A stretch of 41,677 nt of DNA from a virus: the IMG/VR virus record IMGVR_UViG_3300036782_000146, positions 1 through 41,677 of that record. One strand, given 5' to 3'. The translations under genes and the position numbers were made by a program. Positions 13,430-21,869 of this stretch are shown here, one piece after another (the stretch's first letter is position 1; the number at the start of each line of letters is the position of its first letter). The notes beneath the pieces were generated by a model. That model did not search any database, was not told the origin of the DNA, and saw nothing but the letters and a program-made list of their open reading frames with translations.

Positions 13430-14890
13430 ATGCCGAAGAAATCTACGACAGCACAGGCCCGGGACTCTAGTGGCCGGTTTGTCAGCAAGACCGTGGCGCA
13501 GGCCGAGGACGCTTACAGCAATGTGCCTGCCCGTATGGGCTACGGAACGCCGAATCTGGTCGACGGCTCCGAGTGGATCAACACCCGGTTCAGCAACGAC
13601 TATCAGACGCTGCTCGCCCTGTATCGGTCGAACTGGATCGCACGCAGGATTTGTGACGCACAGCCTCAGTATGCGTTGAAGGCTTGGCCGACGATCACCA
13701 GCGACATTCCCCAGGACGACCGAAAGAAGTTAGATCGGACGCTTGCACGCACCAAGACGAAGGACCAGCTCCTGACCACAATTCAGTGGGCTAGATTATT
13801 TGGCGGCGCTGGTGCCCTGCTCTGTATAGCTGGCCAGGAAGATATGCTCGACCAGCCGCTTGACCTCGACTCGATCGAGATCGGCAGCTTCAAAGGCATC
13901 ATTCCGTTTGACCGCTGGAGTGGCATCACGAACAGCACGAAGATCTGTTCGGATATCTCGAAGCCTTTGCAGTTCGGCAAGCCCGAGAGTTATCAGGTTC
14001 ATCCGCCAACCGGGGGCGCTTACTTCGAAGTTCATGCCAGCCGGATTCTCCGTTTCACCGGGCCGATGGTTCCGTCTCCTGAGTACCAGGCGCAAAGCTA
14101 CTGGGGCATTTCGGTCCTGGAGTTGGCGCACGAAACGCTGAAGATGGTTGATTCGGCCCTGTGGTCCATTATCAACCTGCTTTTCCGTGCCCAGATCCTG
14201 TCCGAGAAGAATCCGGAACTAGCCCAGATGCTCGCTGGTGCTGGTTTGAATCAGCAGTCACTGCAAATGTTCCAGAAACGGATGCAGGAGAAGAATCACC
14301 TGATCTCGAATCAGGGACTGAACATCATCGGCAAAGATGGTGAGTTCTTCAGTTCGCAGTACAGCTTTGGTGGTGTAGCAGACGTTCTGCAGCAGATCCA
14401 GCTCTTCGCAGCCGGAGCCGCTGAGACGCCCGTATCAATCCTGTTCGGTCGTACGCTCTCCGGCCTCGGCCAGAGCAACGATGCCGACCTTCAGATCTTC
14501 GAAGACCGCATCGCGCAATGGCAGAACTCTGACCTCCGCCCGGTGCTTGAGCAGCAGCTTTACCCCGTTGTCTGCATGTCGGAGTGGGGAGAAGTCCCTG
14601 ACGATCTCGACCTCGACTTCCCGTCTATCCGAACGCTGACCGATAAGGACAAGCGCGACCTCGAAAAGGCCGCGAGTGAATCCATCTTTGGCCAGTTCGA
14701 TCGCAGCCTGTACGGAAAGAAGTCGGCCTTGACCGCGTTTAAGCAGCTTGCCGATGCGCTCGGCCTCAGCACGCCGATCACGCAGGACATGATCGACGCC
14801 GCCACCGATGACGCTCCTGAGCAGGGTGATGTGCCGCTGGAAGGCCTGAATGAAGAGGACGAGCCAGTGGAAGCAGCCGAGAAGAATTGA
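13430..14890 (+). CDS. Portal protein (DUF1073 family)
   Basis: This encodes 486 residues. It has the hallmarks of the DUF1073-type portal: an early NDYQTLLALYRSNWIARRICDAQPQYALKAWP block, a QWARLFGGAGALL segment, then SYWGISVLELAHETLKMVDSALWSIINLLFRA, and later LFAAGAAETPVSILFGRTLSGLGQSNDADLQIFEDRI. The C-terminus is acidic. The portal forms the ring through which DNA enters and leaves and to which the neck binds. It follows large terminase by 32 bases and overlaps the MuF-like gene by 41 bases. Confidence 0.9.
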   Translation: MPKKSTTAQARDSSGRFVSKTVAQAEDAYSNVPARMGYGTPNLVDGSEWINTRFSNDYQTLLALYRSNWIARRICDAQPQYALKAWPTITSDIPQDDRKKLDRTLARTKTKDQLLTTIQWARLFGGAGALLCIAGQEDMLDQPLDLDSIEIGSFKGIIPFDRWSGITNSTKICSDISKPLQFGKPESYQVHPPTGGAYFEVHASRILRFTGPMVPSPEYQAQSYWGISVLELAHETLKMVDSALWSIINLLFRAQILSEKNPELAQMLAGAGLNQQSLQMFQKRMQEKNHLISNQGLNIIGKDGEFFSSQYSFGGVADVLQQIQLFAAGAAETPVSILFGRTLSGLGQSNDADLQIFEDRIAQWQNSDLRPVLEQQLYPVVCMSEWGEVPDDLDLDFPSIRTLTDKDKRDLEKAASESIFGQFDRSLYGKKSALTAFKQLADALGLSTPITQDMIDAATDDAPEQGDVPLEGLNEEDEPVEAAEKN

Positions 14891-15611
14891 ATCGGCGTAT
14901 CAGCAAGCTCTGTTCGAGTTCCTGAAGTCGCCAACCGATGAGGCCGCCAACAGGATTGCCTCATCGATGGTGACCGCTGTCCGGGTGCGGAATGCACAAG
15001 GCTGGCGGGCAGCAGCGAACGAATCGACGAAGTCCCGCCTGATCCACCGGCTCCTGATGCAGGAACTGAATGGCCCGGTCGGGTATGAAGTTACTCGGCT
15101 GGTACGCGAGAACGCATCGCGGATTCGCACCTTGCCACTGGACATCGCGGAGAAGACGAACGCCTTCATCGCATCGCAACAGCGGCGCGGTATGCGCTCC
15201 GAAACGATTACGAAAGAGTTACAGGAACGGCTCCCAGAGATGCAGGCCGCTTCGGTGCGCCTTCTAGCACGAACTGAGACGGCGAAGTCCGAGACCGCAG
15301 TTACGCAGGCACGAGCCCAGAGCATCGGCGTGCATTGGTACCAGTGGGCCACAAGTGAAGACGGCAGAGTCCGGCTTTCGCACCGGAAGATGGACGGCGT
15401 CATCTGCCGCTTCGGCGACGATCCGAACCCTGAAGCGCTCGCTGGTGAGAAGTCAACGCTGGGCCATTACGCGCCTGGTGGTTGCCCAAATTGCAGGTGC
15501 CTGGCATTGCCGCTGGTGAGCCTCGATGAGGTGAGCTGGCCTGCCCGCGTGTACCACAACGGCTCCATCACGCGCATGACGCGTAAGCAATTCGAGCGAA
15601 TAGCTGCATAA
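14850..15611 (+). CDS. Phage Mu F-like minor head protein
   Basis: This encodes 253 residues from ATG 14850 inside the end of the portal gene. The C-terminal half is the Mu gpF-like domain: ARTETAKSETAVTQARAQSIG, then YQWATSEDGRVRLSHRKMDG and finally YAPGGCPNCRCLALPLV, with the family's typical R-x(2)-H and cysteine pair. This minor capsid protein sits inside or at the portal vertex and takes part in head assembly. The overlap with the portal suggests coupled translation. Confidence 0.88.
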   Translation: MKRTSQWKQPRRIESAYQQALFEFLKSPTDEAANRIASSMVTAVRVRNAQGWRAAANESTKSRLIHRLLMQELNGPVGYEVTRLVRENASRIRTLPLDIAEKTNAFIASQQRRGMRSETITKELQERLPEMQAASVRLLARTETAKSETAVTQARAQSIGVHWYQWATSEDGRVRLSHRKMDGVICRFGDDPNPEALAGEKSTLGHYAPGGCPNCRCLALPLVSLDEVSWPARVYHNGSITRMTRKQFERIAA

Positions 15612-15619
15612 GGACCACC

Positions 15620-16852
15620 ATGGATTATTTCGGCGTATCGCTTTCAGAAAATATTGCGAAAACGCCTGAGGGCTACGTCATCTGCAAAGACGTAGTTATC
15701 GGTCGCACCGGATACCAGGACTATCGCGTCAGCCAGCTTTCGAAGGCGCAGCTACGTGACCTCGGACTGCTGGAGCGCTTCTCCGATCCGGACGAAGTCG
15801 TACAGGTGTACCGCTCTGCGGAGCAAGTATTCGCACCGGCCACCATCGCCTCTTTCGAGGGGAAGCCGGTCACGGACCTGCACCCGAAGAAGTTTGTCGA
15901 TGCGGAGAACCACGCTGACCTGCAGCGCGGCCACATCCAGAACATTCGCCGTGGAGACCAGCCACTGAGCAACGGGGACATTCCCATGCTCGCGGACATG
16001 ATCATAACGGACCCCGATCTAGGGGACGACGTTTTGCAGCGCCGCAAGAGAGAACTCTCCTGCGGGTACGACTACAAGCTCTCTTGGGACGGCACAAAGC
16101 TTTCTCAGGAAGACATTTATGGCAACCACACGGCAGTCGTCCCCAAAGGGCGTGCTGGCGCGGAGGCACGTATCAACGATGCTGCCGATATCCCAACACC
16201 CATAAGGAAACAAAACATGAACATCAAAGAATGGTTCTTCGGTCCCGGCATCACCGCGATGGCCAAGGACAGCGTAGACCCGAAGCAGATCGCTGCTGCG
16301 GCCCGTGCCTTTGCCAATGACGAAGAGGTTGAAGAGAAGCCTGAGCCCAAGAAGGAAGAGCCGAAGGCAGAAGACGCCGATCCTCTTGCCGAAATCCGGG
16401 ACTCGCTAAAGAGCCTGTGCGACCGCATGGATGCGTACGACAAGGCCAACGAAGCCAAGGACGAGGAAAAGCCCGAAGAGGCCAAGGACGAAGAGTCCGA
16501 GGAGCAGGAAGCCGAGTCCGAAGACGCCGATGAGGACGAAGAGGAAGAGGGCAAGGGTGAGGATGCATTTATCGAGCCTGCCGTCTCCGAGTCTGATCTG
16601 ATCAAGTCCCTCCGTCCGCACATCGCTCGCTCGAAGGATGCCGCTCTCAAGGCGGAGTTCAACAAGCTGATCGCGCAGGCGAATGACTCCCAGCGCGGAG
16701 GCTCGCCTAAGGGCGCTTACGGCAAGGTTCAGGCCGCAGCCGGTAAGAAGTCGGCAGCCGCTCTGGATGCAGCAGACGCTCGCGAAGCAAATATCGCACG
16801 GCTCAATGAGCGTGCACAGGCTGCATTCAGCGGCCAGAAGGCAGGTAAGTAA
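15620..16852 (+). CDS. DUF2213-type prohead protease fused to scaffold domain
   Basis: This encodes 410 residues. Residues 1-190 match the DUF2213 protease-like family: GVSLSENIAKTPEGYVICKDVVIGRTGYQDY, VTDLHPKKFVDAENHADLQRGHIQNI, and RRKRELSCGYDYKL. H and S residues in HPKKF and ELSCG are the likely catalytic pair. Residues about 200-410 are acidic and Lys/Glu-rich, as in scaffolds. An in-frame start with its own ribosome-binding site lies at 16217, so the scaffold part is probably also made separately. The product would mature the prohead built from 17470-18462. Confidence 0.82.
   Translation: MDYFGVSLSENIAKTPEGYVICKDVVIGRTGYQDYRVSQLSKAQLRDLGLLERFSDPDEVVQVYRSAEQVFAPATIASFEGKPVTDLHPKKFVDAENHADLQRGHIQNIRRGDQPLSNGDIPMLADMIITDPDLGDDVLQRRKRELSCGYDYKLSWDGTKLSQEDIYGNHTAVVPKGRAGAEARINDAADIPTPIRKQNMNIKEWFFGPGITAMAKDSVDPKQIAAAARAFANDEEVEEKPEPKKEEPKAEDADPLAEIRDSLKSLCDRMDAYDKANEAKDEEKPEEAKDEESEEQEAESEDADEDEEEEGKGEDAFIEPAVSESDLIKSLRPHIARSKDAALKAEFNKLIAQANDSQRGGSPKGAYGKVQAAAGKKSAAALDAADAREANIARLNERAQAAFSGQKAGK
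16217..16852 (+). CDS. Nested scaffold protein from an internal start (predicted)
   Basis: ATG 16217 is codon 200 of the protease gene and is preceded by AAGGA (16204-16208) with 8 bases of A-rich spacing, an unusually good initiation site for the inside of a gene. It would yield 211 residues: a short conserved start (MNIKEWFFGPGITAMAKD), then the acidic Glu/Lys-rich scaffold region, then a C-terminal helical segment (SDLIKSLRPHIARSKDAALKAEF). The arrangement is that of lambda C/Nu3, where protease and scaffold share a frame. Confidence 0.6.
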   Translation: MNIKEWFFGPGITAMAKDSVDPKQIAAAARAFANDEEVEEKPEPKKEEPKAEDADPLAEIRDSLKSLCDRMDAYDKANEAKDEEKPEEAKDEESEEQEAESEDADEDEEEEGKGEDAFIEPAVSESDLIKSLRPHIARSKDAALKAEFNKLIAQANDSQRGGSPKGAYGKVQAAAGKKSAAALDAADAREANIARLNERAQAAFSGQKAGK

Positions 16853-17400
16853 TGTCGTTCGGAAAAGTAGTTCCCGTAAAGGGCCTGGTAGGTAGTTTCC
16901 CCGGCCACGTCTCCCGCCTCGGCCCGCTGAACATCACGGCGCGTCAGGTTCTGCCCACCACCCCCAACCCGATTCAGTTCGGTCAGGCAGTGGTCATCAA
17001 CCCTGCGACCAACACGTATCAGTCGGTAGCGGACTTCATCAATGGCGGGGGGACGATGACCTCGGCCCTGTTCGCGGGCATTGCCGTCGAAGAAGTGAAG
17101 ACGACCGGATCTTACCCGTACTCGGCCAATGGAACCACCGGCGCGTACCTGCCTGGCGACCAGGCTGAGGTCCTGAACTTCGGCACCATCAGCGTGGCGG
17201 TCAACGTGGGCACTCCCCAGTCCCAGGGCGCGGTCTACGTCCGCACCTCGGCGAACGGCGCGAACACCATCATCGGCGGCATTGAAGCCACGGCGGACGC
17301 GGGTCACCAGGTGACTCTCACCGGCGTTGTGTTCAGCTCCGGCGTTCTCGACTCCAACAATGGTGCCGAGATCACTTTGCTCAACCGCGTCGCGGCCTAA
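16852..17400 (+). CDS. Probable head decoration/cement-like structural protein
   Basis: This encodes 182 residues. Its ATG overlaps the preceding stop codon (TAATG). It is beta-rich, Gly/Thr-rich and lacks membrane segments: PGHVSRLGPLNITARQVLPTT near the start, then GQAVVINPATNTYQSV, YLPGDQAEVLNFGTISV and GAVYVRT. Proteins at this position in DUF1073/DUF2184 phages are capsid cement or decoration proteins. I infer that role from position and composition. It ends just before a hairpin and the major capsid gene. Confidence 0.65.
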   Translation: MSFGKVVPVKGLVGSFPGHVSRLGPLNITARQVLPTTPNPIQFGQAVVINPATNTYQSVADFINGGGTMTSALFAGIAVEEVKTTGSYPYSANGTTGAYLPGDQAEVLNFGTISVAVNVGTPQSQGAVYVRTSANGANTIIGGIEATADAGHQVTLTGVVFSSGVLDSNNGAEITLLNRVAA

Positions 17401-17416
17401 GCACCAAAGAAACCAT

Positions 17417-17440
17417 GGCGGCCTAATCCCACTGGCCGCC
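17417..17440 (+). other. Intergenic hairpin before the major capsid gene
   Basis: GGCGGCC (17417-17423) and GGCCGCC (17434-17440) are perfect arms with a 10-base loop. No T-run follows. The 5' side ATGGCGGCCTAA resembles the hairpin at 28864. It may act as an RNA stabiliser or attenuator that adjusts capsid expression. Confidence 0.5.
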
Positions 17441-17469
17441 TAAGACCCACCCAGAAAAAGGACATCACA

Positions 17470-18462
17470 ATGATCAAGCGCACATCACGCTCGCAGGCGC
17501 AGGCCTTCGACGCCGCCGGTCCTTCCGGCAAAGTATTCCTGTCGAGCGCGTTGACGCTCATCGACCCCATCGTAACCCTGCCCCTGATGGCGCAGACCGC
17601 CGAACGCGACATCTTCATTCGCTACGGCGGCGGTTACAGCGACAGCATACAGGCCTGGAACGTCAATTATGGCGATCCGACTGCCGGTGATGCCGCGCTC
17701 CAGGGCACCAACAACACCTCCGCAGGCGTGGTCGACGTTGACCTGCAGGCAGAAACCTGGGACGCGAAGCTCTGGACGAAGTCTTTCTTCATTTCGAAGA
17801 TGGACCTTGGCCGCATGCAGCAGGCGAGCACCGATGGCCGTCAGCCCCCGGTTGCCCTCCAGCAAATTTACAACGACGTGATCGATGCCACCTGGCGCAA
17901 GTACCGCGACCAGATCGTGTACATCGGTCGCCAGAACACCCCGGGCCTCGTGAACAACCCCAACGTCGCTGCCACCACGGTCAGCGCTGCGTGGTCTGCG
18001 GACGGCACCACTCCGCTCGAAATGCTCACCGATCTGAACTCGTTTCAGAATCAGGCGCTCGCTGCGTCCGGTTATGACGCGGCACAGGGCATGCCCAACC
18101 GCATGCTGATCCCGTACAGTGTCTTCGGTGTTCTGTCGCAGCCGATGAACTCCGCAGCTTCGATCTCCACGATCGACTACCTGGAGAAGTACTGCATCGC
18201 GACCAAGGCGGGCGCTGATTTCAAGATCATGCCGCTGCCTGATCCGTGGCTGGCTGGCCAGGGTGTCGGTTCGACTCTTCGTTCGGTGATTTACCGCAAC
18301 GAGCAGGCCGCGCTCGATGTCTGGATTCCCATGCCACCGCAGGTGTCCGGTGTGTACCCGTCCGAGCGCAACGGCGGCGGATACACCACCATATTCCACG
18401 GCAACGTGGGTCCCGTTCGGTGGAAGCGCGAAACCACAGCCCTCTACGCGGACGGTATCTAA
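17470..18462 (+). CDS. Major capsid protein (DUF2184 family)
   Basis: This encodes 330 residues from ATG 17470. It matches DUF2184 capsid proteins: a start rich in SSALTLIDPIVTLPLMAQTAERDIFIRYGGGYSD, then WDAKLWTKSFFISKMDLGRMQQAS, a central PNRMLIPYSVFGVLSQPMN and a C-terminal TLRSVIYRNEQAALDVWIPMPPQVSGVYPSERNGGGYTTIFHGNVGPV. It is expected to have the HK97 fold and form the icosahedral shell. It has its own leader with a hairpin, consistent with high expression. Its stop overlaps the next start as TAATG. Confidence 0.88.
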   Translation: MIKRTSRSQAQAFDAAGPSGKVFLSSALTLIDPIVTLPLMAQTAERDIFIRYGGGYSDSIQAWNVNYGDPTAGDAALQGTNNTSAGVVDVDLQAETWDAKLWTKSFFISKMDLGRMQQASTDGRQPPVALQQIYNDVIDATWRKYRDQIVYIGRQNTPGLVNNPNVAATTVSAAWSADGTTPLEMLTDLNSFQNQALAASGYDAAQGMPNRMLIPYSVFGVLSQPMNSAASISTIDYLEKYCIATKAGADFKIMPLPDPWLAGQGVGSTLRSVIYRNEQAALDVWIPMPPQVSGVYPSERNGGGYTTIFHGNVGPVRWKRETTALYADGI

Positions 18463-18845
18463 TGCAGATCACGTCCACGCGCACGCTCCTGTTCAAGGTG
18501 AAGGGTCAGCCGGATTTCGTCCTGCGGCCCTCACCTCGCCCCGTCTTTGCCCCCGACTACATCCGTGGTTCGAAGCTGTTCCAGATGGCCGTGTACGACA
18601 AGACCATCGAGCAGTTCATGCCTGCTGTTCCGGTAGTCGATGTGGCCGCTGTTGCTGCTAAGGCTGCTGCTGATGCCGCCGCGAAGTTGGCTGCCGACAA
18701 GGCCGCTGCCGATGCAAAAGCTGAAGCAGACGCCAATGAGAAAGCCGAAGCGGACGCAAAAGCTGCTGCCGAGAAGGCCGCTGCGGATGCGAAAGCTGCC
18801 GCTGAAGCAGAAAAGCCAGAAGCAAAGCCAGCCAAGGGTAAGTAA
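18462..18845 (+). CDS. Alanine/lysine-rich hypothetical structural protein
   Basis: This encodes 127 residues from ATG 18462, overlapping the capsid stop. Residues 1-50 are a compact domain (ITSTRTLLFKVKGQPDFVLRPSPRPVFAPDYIRGSKLF). Residues 60-127 are low-complexity Ala/Lys/Asp/Glu repeats (AKAAADA-type) that would form a long helix. No family is recognised. The position between major capsid and connector suggests a minor head or head-tail joining component. Confidence 0.65.
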   Translation: MQITSTRTLLFKVKGQPDFVLRPSPRPVFAPDYIRGSKLFQMAVYDKTIEQFMPAVPVVDVAAVAAKAAADAAAKLAADKAAADAKAEADANEKAEADAKAAAEKAAADAKAAAEAEKPEAKPAKGK

Positions 18846-19522
18846 TGCCGATTTCCGACTACAATTCGCTGCTCGCGTCCATCAACGGGGCAGCGAATGT
18901 AGCTTACGGCTCCAACCCGCCATATGGTGCGGCTGACTTTGCAGCGCTGTATCCGAAGTTCACCGGCGCACCGGCTCCAATCTCACTCACGACCACGGTC
19001 GGTGAAACGGACTGCACCCTGGCGGCTGAGAACTCATCTCTCGTGGCCGGTCTGCTCATCGCGGGCCTGGGCATTGCGCCTGGAACCACGATCGCGAGTG
19101 TTGACGGCACAGACCTTGAGCTATCGCTCCCTGCGACGGCATCAGGCTCGATCTCGGCGAACGTCTACCTGACTCCGCTGGTACCTGTGCCTGTGGTCAA
19201 CGCTTTTGTCGCGCTCGCATCAGCGTGTCTGGTGCAGGCTCGTTATCAGGAGCTGTGGCCTGTGGCAATGGGCTGGTTCATCGCTCACTTCCTCACTCTC
19301 TATCTCGATACCGATGGCAACCCCGCTGCAACGGCGGCGACTGCAGCAGCGCAGGGTGCGGCCAAGGGCATCATGACCGCGAACTCCGCTGGTGATGTGA
19401 GCGTGAGCTACCAGGCGCTTGAAGGTCTGGATGGCTGGGCTGCCTGGACTCTGACGAAGTATGGTCAGCAGTTCGCCACAGTCGCAAAGATGATCGGCTC
19501 GGGAAGCATGTACATCTGGTGA
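18845..19522 (+). CDS. DUF4054-type head-tail connector with beta-domain insertion
   Basis: This encodes 225 residues, starting at a TAATG overlap. The frame of the family is visible in two parts: DFAALYPKFTG at residues 30-41, and VPVPVVNAFVALASACLVQARYQELWPVAMGWFIAHFLTLYLD near 112-155, with a C-terminal WAAWTLTKYGQQFA. Between them, residues about 46-108 hold a Gly/Thr-rich beta insertion (GLGIAPGTTIASVDGTDLELSLPATAS) of a type common in phage structural proteins. The family forms part of the connector below the portal. Confidence 0.75.
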   Translation: MPISDYNSLLASINGAANVAYGSNPPYGAADFAALYPKFTGAPAPISLTTTVGETDCTLAAENSSLVAGLLIAGLGIAPGTTIASVDGTDLELSLPATASGSISANVYLTPLVPVPVVNAFVALASACLVQARYQELWPVAMGWFIAHFLTLYLDTDGNPAATAATAAAQGAAKGIMTANSAGDVSVSYQALEGLDGWAAWTLTKYGQQFATVAKMIGSGSMYIW

Positions 19523-19998
19523 AAGCCTCAGTCACAGTCACGCGCACGAGTGGACAGCAGCAGTTTGCCGCGCGTCTCGAAAAGCTCAAGAAGGCGGAAG
19601 TCCTCGTCGGCATTCCACAAGACAAGAGTCTGCGGACGACGGGCGAAGTCACCAACGCACAGCTACTTTTTATCCACACCAACGGCTCACCGCTACGCAA
19701 CATCACTGCTCGTCCAGTCATCCAGCCCGCGATCAAAGCACCCGACAATGCAAAGCGGATCTCCGCCGAGCTGAAGCAGGCGGCGCAGTCGATCCTCGAA
19801 GGTGATCCGGATGCGGCACATCAGCACCTGGAAAAAGCGGGCACGCTCGGCGCGAATGCCTCCAAGCGGTGGTTCACCGATCCCCGGAACGGCTGGCGCG
19901 GCAATGCGGAGAGCACCATCGAGGCCAAGGGCAGCGATAAACCACTGATTGACACCGGCGAATTACGCCGCGACCTGACCTACGTGGTGAAGGACTAA
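19519..19998 (+). CDS. Tail completion/HK97 gp10-like neck protein
   Basis: This encodes 159 residues from GTG 19519, overlapping the previous TGA. It contains a VLVGIP block, then NAQLLFIHTNGSPLRNITARPVIQPAI, and a C-terminal WFTDPRNGWRGNAESTIEAKGSDKPLIDTGELRRDLTYVV. This pattern is typical of virion-morphogenesis or tail-terminator-associated proteins of the gp10 type, which connect head and tail. The order after the DUF4054 gene fits. Confidence 0.72.
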   Translation: MKASVTVTRTSGQQQFAARLEKLKKAEVLVGIPQDKSLRTTGEVTNAQLLFIHTNGSPLRNITARPVIQPAIKAPDNAKRISAELKQAAQSILEGDPDAAHQHLEKAGTLGANASKRWFTDPRNGWRGNAESTIEAKGSDKPLIDTGELRRDLTYVVKD

Positions 19999-20000
19999 GA

Positions 20001-20831
20001 ATGAAGAAGATCATCAACATCGCGGTCCTAGTCCTCGTCTGCTTCGCGCTTACCGCGTGGGGTCTGACCACTGTGACTGGTCAGCACATAATCAATTCCG
20101 TCATCGATTCGACCACGATTGGTGCAACGATCCCGGCAACGGTGCGCGCAACCACCTTGGCGGCCACGGCGCAGCCGTTGAGCACAATCCCCGGCAATAG
20201 CACCTACCTGTCGTGGAACGGCACCAATGGTGCTGGCGAGTCAGACTTCTTCGACAATTACGGTGCGTCAACCGGCGGGTTCTACTGGTTTGCTACAGGC
20301 AATGATCGTAGTGGTGGATGGTCCTCATCGGCTCCGCAAATGACTCTGAATAAGAGTGGGCTGCTCTTCAGCGCTGGCGGATATACGACACCGAGTTCTG
20401 TTACCGCAGGCAGCGGCTTCTTTGGAAACCTAAATGGCAACGCCAGCACGGCCACCGCAGCCAACACCGCGAGCGCATTCGACCACACACCTGCAGGCTG
20501 CACAGGGATCAATACATTCGCCAGCAGCATCGACAATGCTGGCGACCTTGGCTGCGGACATACCGCTGTGGTGCGCAGTCTGGTCACCGCAGCTTGCACG
20601 ACCGGCTCTGCATCTTATTCGACCTGCAATACCCCAGCGACCGACTGGTCATCGCCCTTCCCGGCTGGTGCGACAGTGCATGCGACGTGTTCGCTCGCTA
20701 CCGCGAGTGATCCACGCGCTTCTGTTGGAGTCCTGTCAGTTGTGAACGGTACGGGCATCATCGGGACCATCGTCACCGAGGGAAGCGTATCGGTTACAGC
20801 TTCTCTGGAGTGCATCGGCGTTGAGGACTAA
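20001..20831 (+). CDS. Fibre-like protein with an N-terminal signal peptide
   Basis: This encodes 276 residues. Residues 1-27 look like a Sec signal peptide (MKKIINIAVLVLVCFALTAWG). The mature part is Ser/Thr/Gly-rich with fibre-type sequence: NSTYLSWNGTNGAGESDFFDNYG, TGGFYWFATGNDRSGG, and GSGFFGNLNGNASTATAANT. The last third has six cysteines (AGC, LGC, AAC, STC, ATC, LEC). It lies between neck genes, where an exported protein is not expected. It may be an outer structural fibre, a head fibre or a lysogen surface protein. Confidence 0.55.
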   Translation: MKKIINIAVLVLVCFALTAWGLTTVTGQHIINSVIDSTTIGATIPATVRATTLAATAQPLSTIPGNSTYLSWNGTNGAGESDFFDNYGASTGGFYWFATGNDRSGGWSSSAPQMTLNKSGLLFSAGGYTTPSSVTAGSGFFGNLNGNASTATAANTASAFDHTPAGCTGINTFASSIDNAGDLGCGHTAVVRSLVTAACTTGSASYSTCNTPATDWSSPFPAGATVHATCSLATASDPRASVGVLSVVNGTGIIGTIVTEGSVSVTASLECIGVED

Positions 20832-20834
20832 ATC

Positions 20835-21197
20835 ATGATCGATGTTTCCATGGTCCTTCTGAATCCCGATATCTGCGAGTCGTTCACCGCGCAGCGGTCA
20901 TCTGGCCAGTTCGGTGATGATGGCCGATTCGCAAGTCAGACCACGGATATCCCTCTCTACGGATCAGTGCAGAAGCCCGACGCGAATACGCTGCAACAAG
21001 TTGATGAAGGCGATCGCGTCACGGGAGCCCGCGCGTTTTATTCGATTTCGCCGATGTATGAGACGCGAGCGGGTGATAACGCCGGACTCAGCGACCTTCT
21101 TGTGCACCGTGGGCAGAAGTACCGCGTCGCCAAGGTATGGGACTGGTCAAATTTTGGCTATTGGCACGCATACGCGGTTCGCCTCTCGGGTGCGTAA
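20835..21197 (+). CDS. Probable head-closure/neck protein
   Basis: This encodes 120 residues from ATG 20835 with GAGGAC upstream. It has the pattern of small neck proteins of this phage group: MVLLNPDICESFTAQR near the start, GSVQKPDANTLQQVDEGDRVTGARAFYSI in the middle, then DLLVHRGQKYRVAKVWDWSNFGYWHAYAVRL. The assignment rests on position (after the connector genes, before the terminator) and on the overall pattern, not on a named domain. Confidence 0.6.
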   Translation: MIDVSMVLLNPDICESFTAQRSSGQFGDDGRFASQTTDIPLYGSVQKPDANTLQQVDEGDRVTGARAFYSISPMYETRAGDNAGLSDLLVHRGQKYRVAKVWDWSNFGYWHAYAVRLSGA

Positions 21198-21200
21198 AAC

Positions 21201-21803
21201 ATGAGCACGACAACGACGTTCAGCTCCGGGCAAACACTCACGTCGTCGGCCCTGACCCAAACGGAGGCTGAGAATGCGATCCAGTCACTGTTGGTTCAGG
21301 TGCTCGATGTTCCCGGATCAACCGTCCGCCCCTCGTGGCCTACGGCTGGCGCTCCTGCGTTTGATATCACGGATGATGTTTGCTTCTTAAAAGCAACGCT
21401 CTCAAATGACCGAGTCAATCGATCCAGAGACACAGCCCATACGGGAAGTGGAGAAACGCTCACCGTCACGGTGACTTACCTCCGCGTCTGGGACATTGGA
21501 TTGGCCCTATACGGACCCAACAGCTTTGATCGTGCTCGCCTGATCAAGTCCGCATTACTCATGGGTTGGACGCAGCGGTCACTAGCCACCAACAATCTGG
21601 CACTCGTGCTCGACATGGATGACCCACGCCGCCTGCCAGAATTATTCGCGTCACAGTGGTGGGAACGATCCGACTTCTCATTCCGGCTCAATGAGCTTGT
21701 CACTGAGACCACGACGGTTCCATCGATCGCTTCTGTCGAAATCGACCTCTTCACGCAGGACACATCCGTGTCTCAGCCGGTGGCCGTAATCACGCCTCAG
21801 TAA
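21201..21803 (+). CDS. Phage neck terminator protein (gp12-like)
   Basis: This encodes 200 residues. The characteristic blocks are present: YLRVWDIGLALYGPNSFDRARLIKSALLMGWTQRSLATNNLALVLDMDDPRRLPELFASQWWERSDFSFRLNELVTE in order, then TVPSIASVEIDLFTQD. This is the LIC_12616/gp12-like neck terminator family. It ends the tail tube and joins it to the neck. The next gene is the sheath, separated by a hairpin element. Confidence 0.8.
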   Translation: MSTTTTFSSGQTLTSSALTQTEAENAIQSLLVQVLDVPGSTVRPSWPTAGAPAFDITDDVCFLKATLSNDRVNRSRDTAHTGSGETLTVTVTYLRVWDIGLALYGPNSFDRARLIKSALLMGWTQRSLATNNLALVLDMDDPRRLPELFASQWWERSDFSFRLNELVTETTTVPSIASVEIDLFTQDTSVSQPVAVITPQ

Positions 21804-21825
21804 GTCTCCCCACCTTTTAACCATA

Positions 21826-21857
21826 AACGGCTCCCTCTCCGGGGGCCGTTCGCATTT
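21826..21857 (+). terminator. Strong hairpin with TTCGCATTT tail before the sheath gene
   Basis: Ten base pairs (one wobble) join 21826-21835 to 21841-21850 around TCTCC, followed by CGCATTTT. From 21828 the next 30 bases match those at 29339-29368 at about 28 positions. It may terminate or attenuate between the neck genes and the sheath/tube genes. Confidence 0.6.
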
Positions 21858-21869
21858 TCGCGAGGTATC

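Noticed and set aside
17485-18399. Open frame of 304 codons opposite the major capsid gene
   Set aside because: It has a His/Arg/Val-rich antisense composition, and the capsid gene explains the sequence fully.
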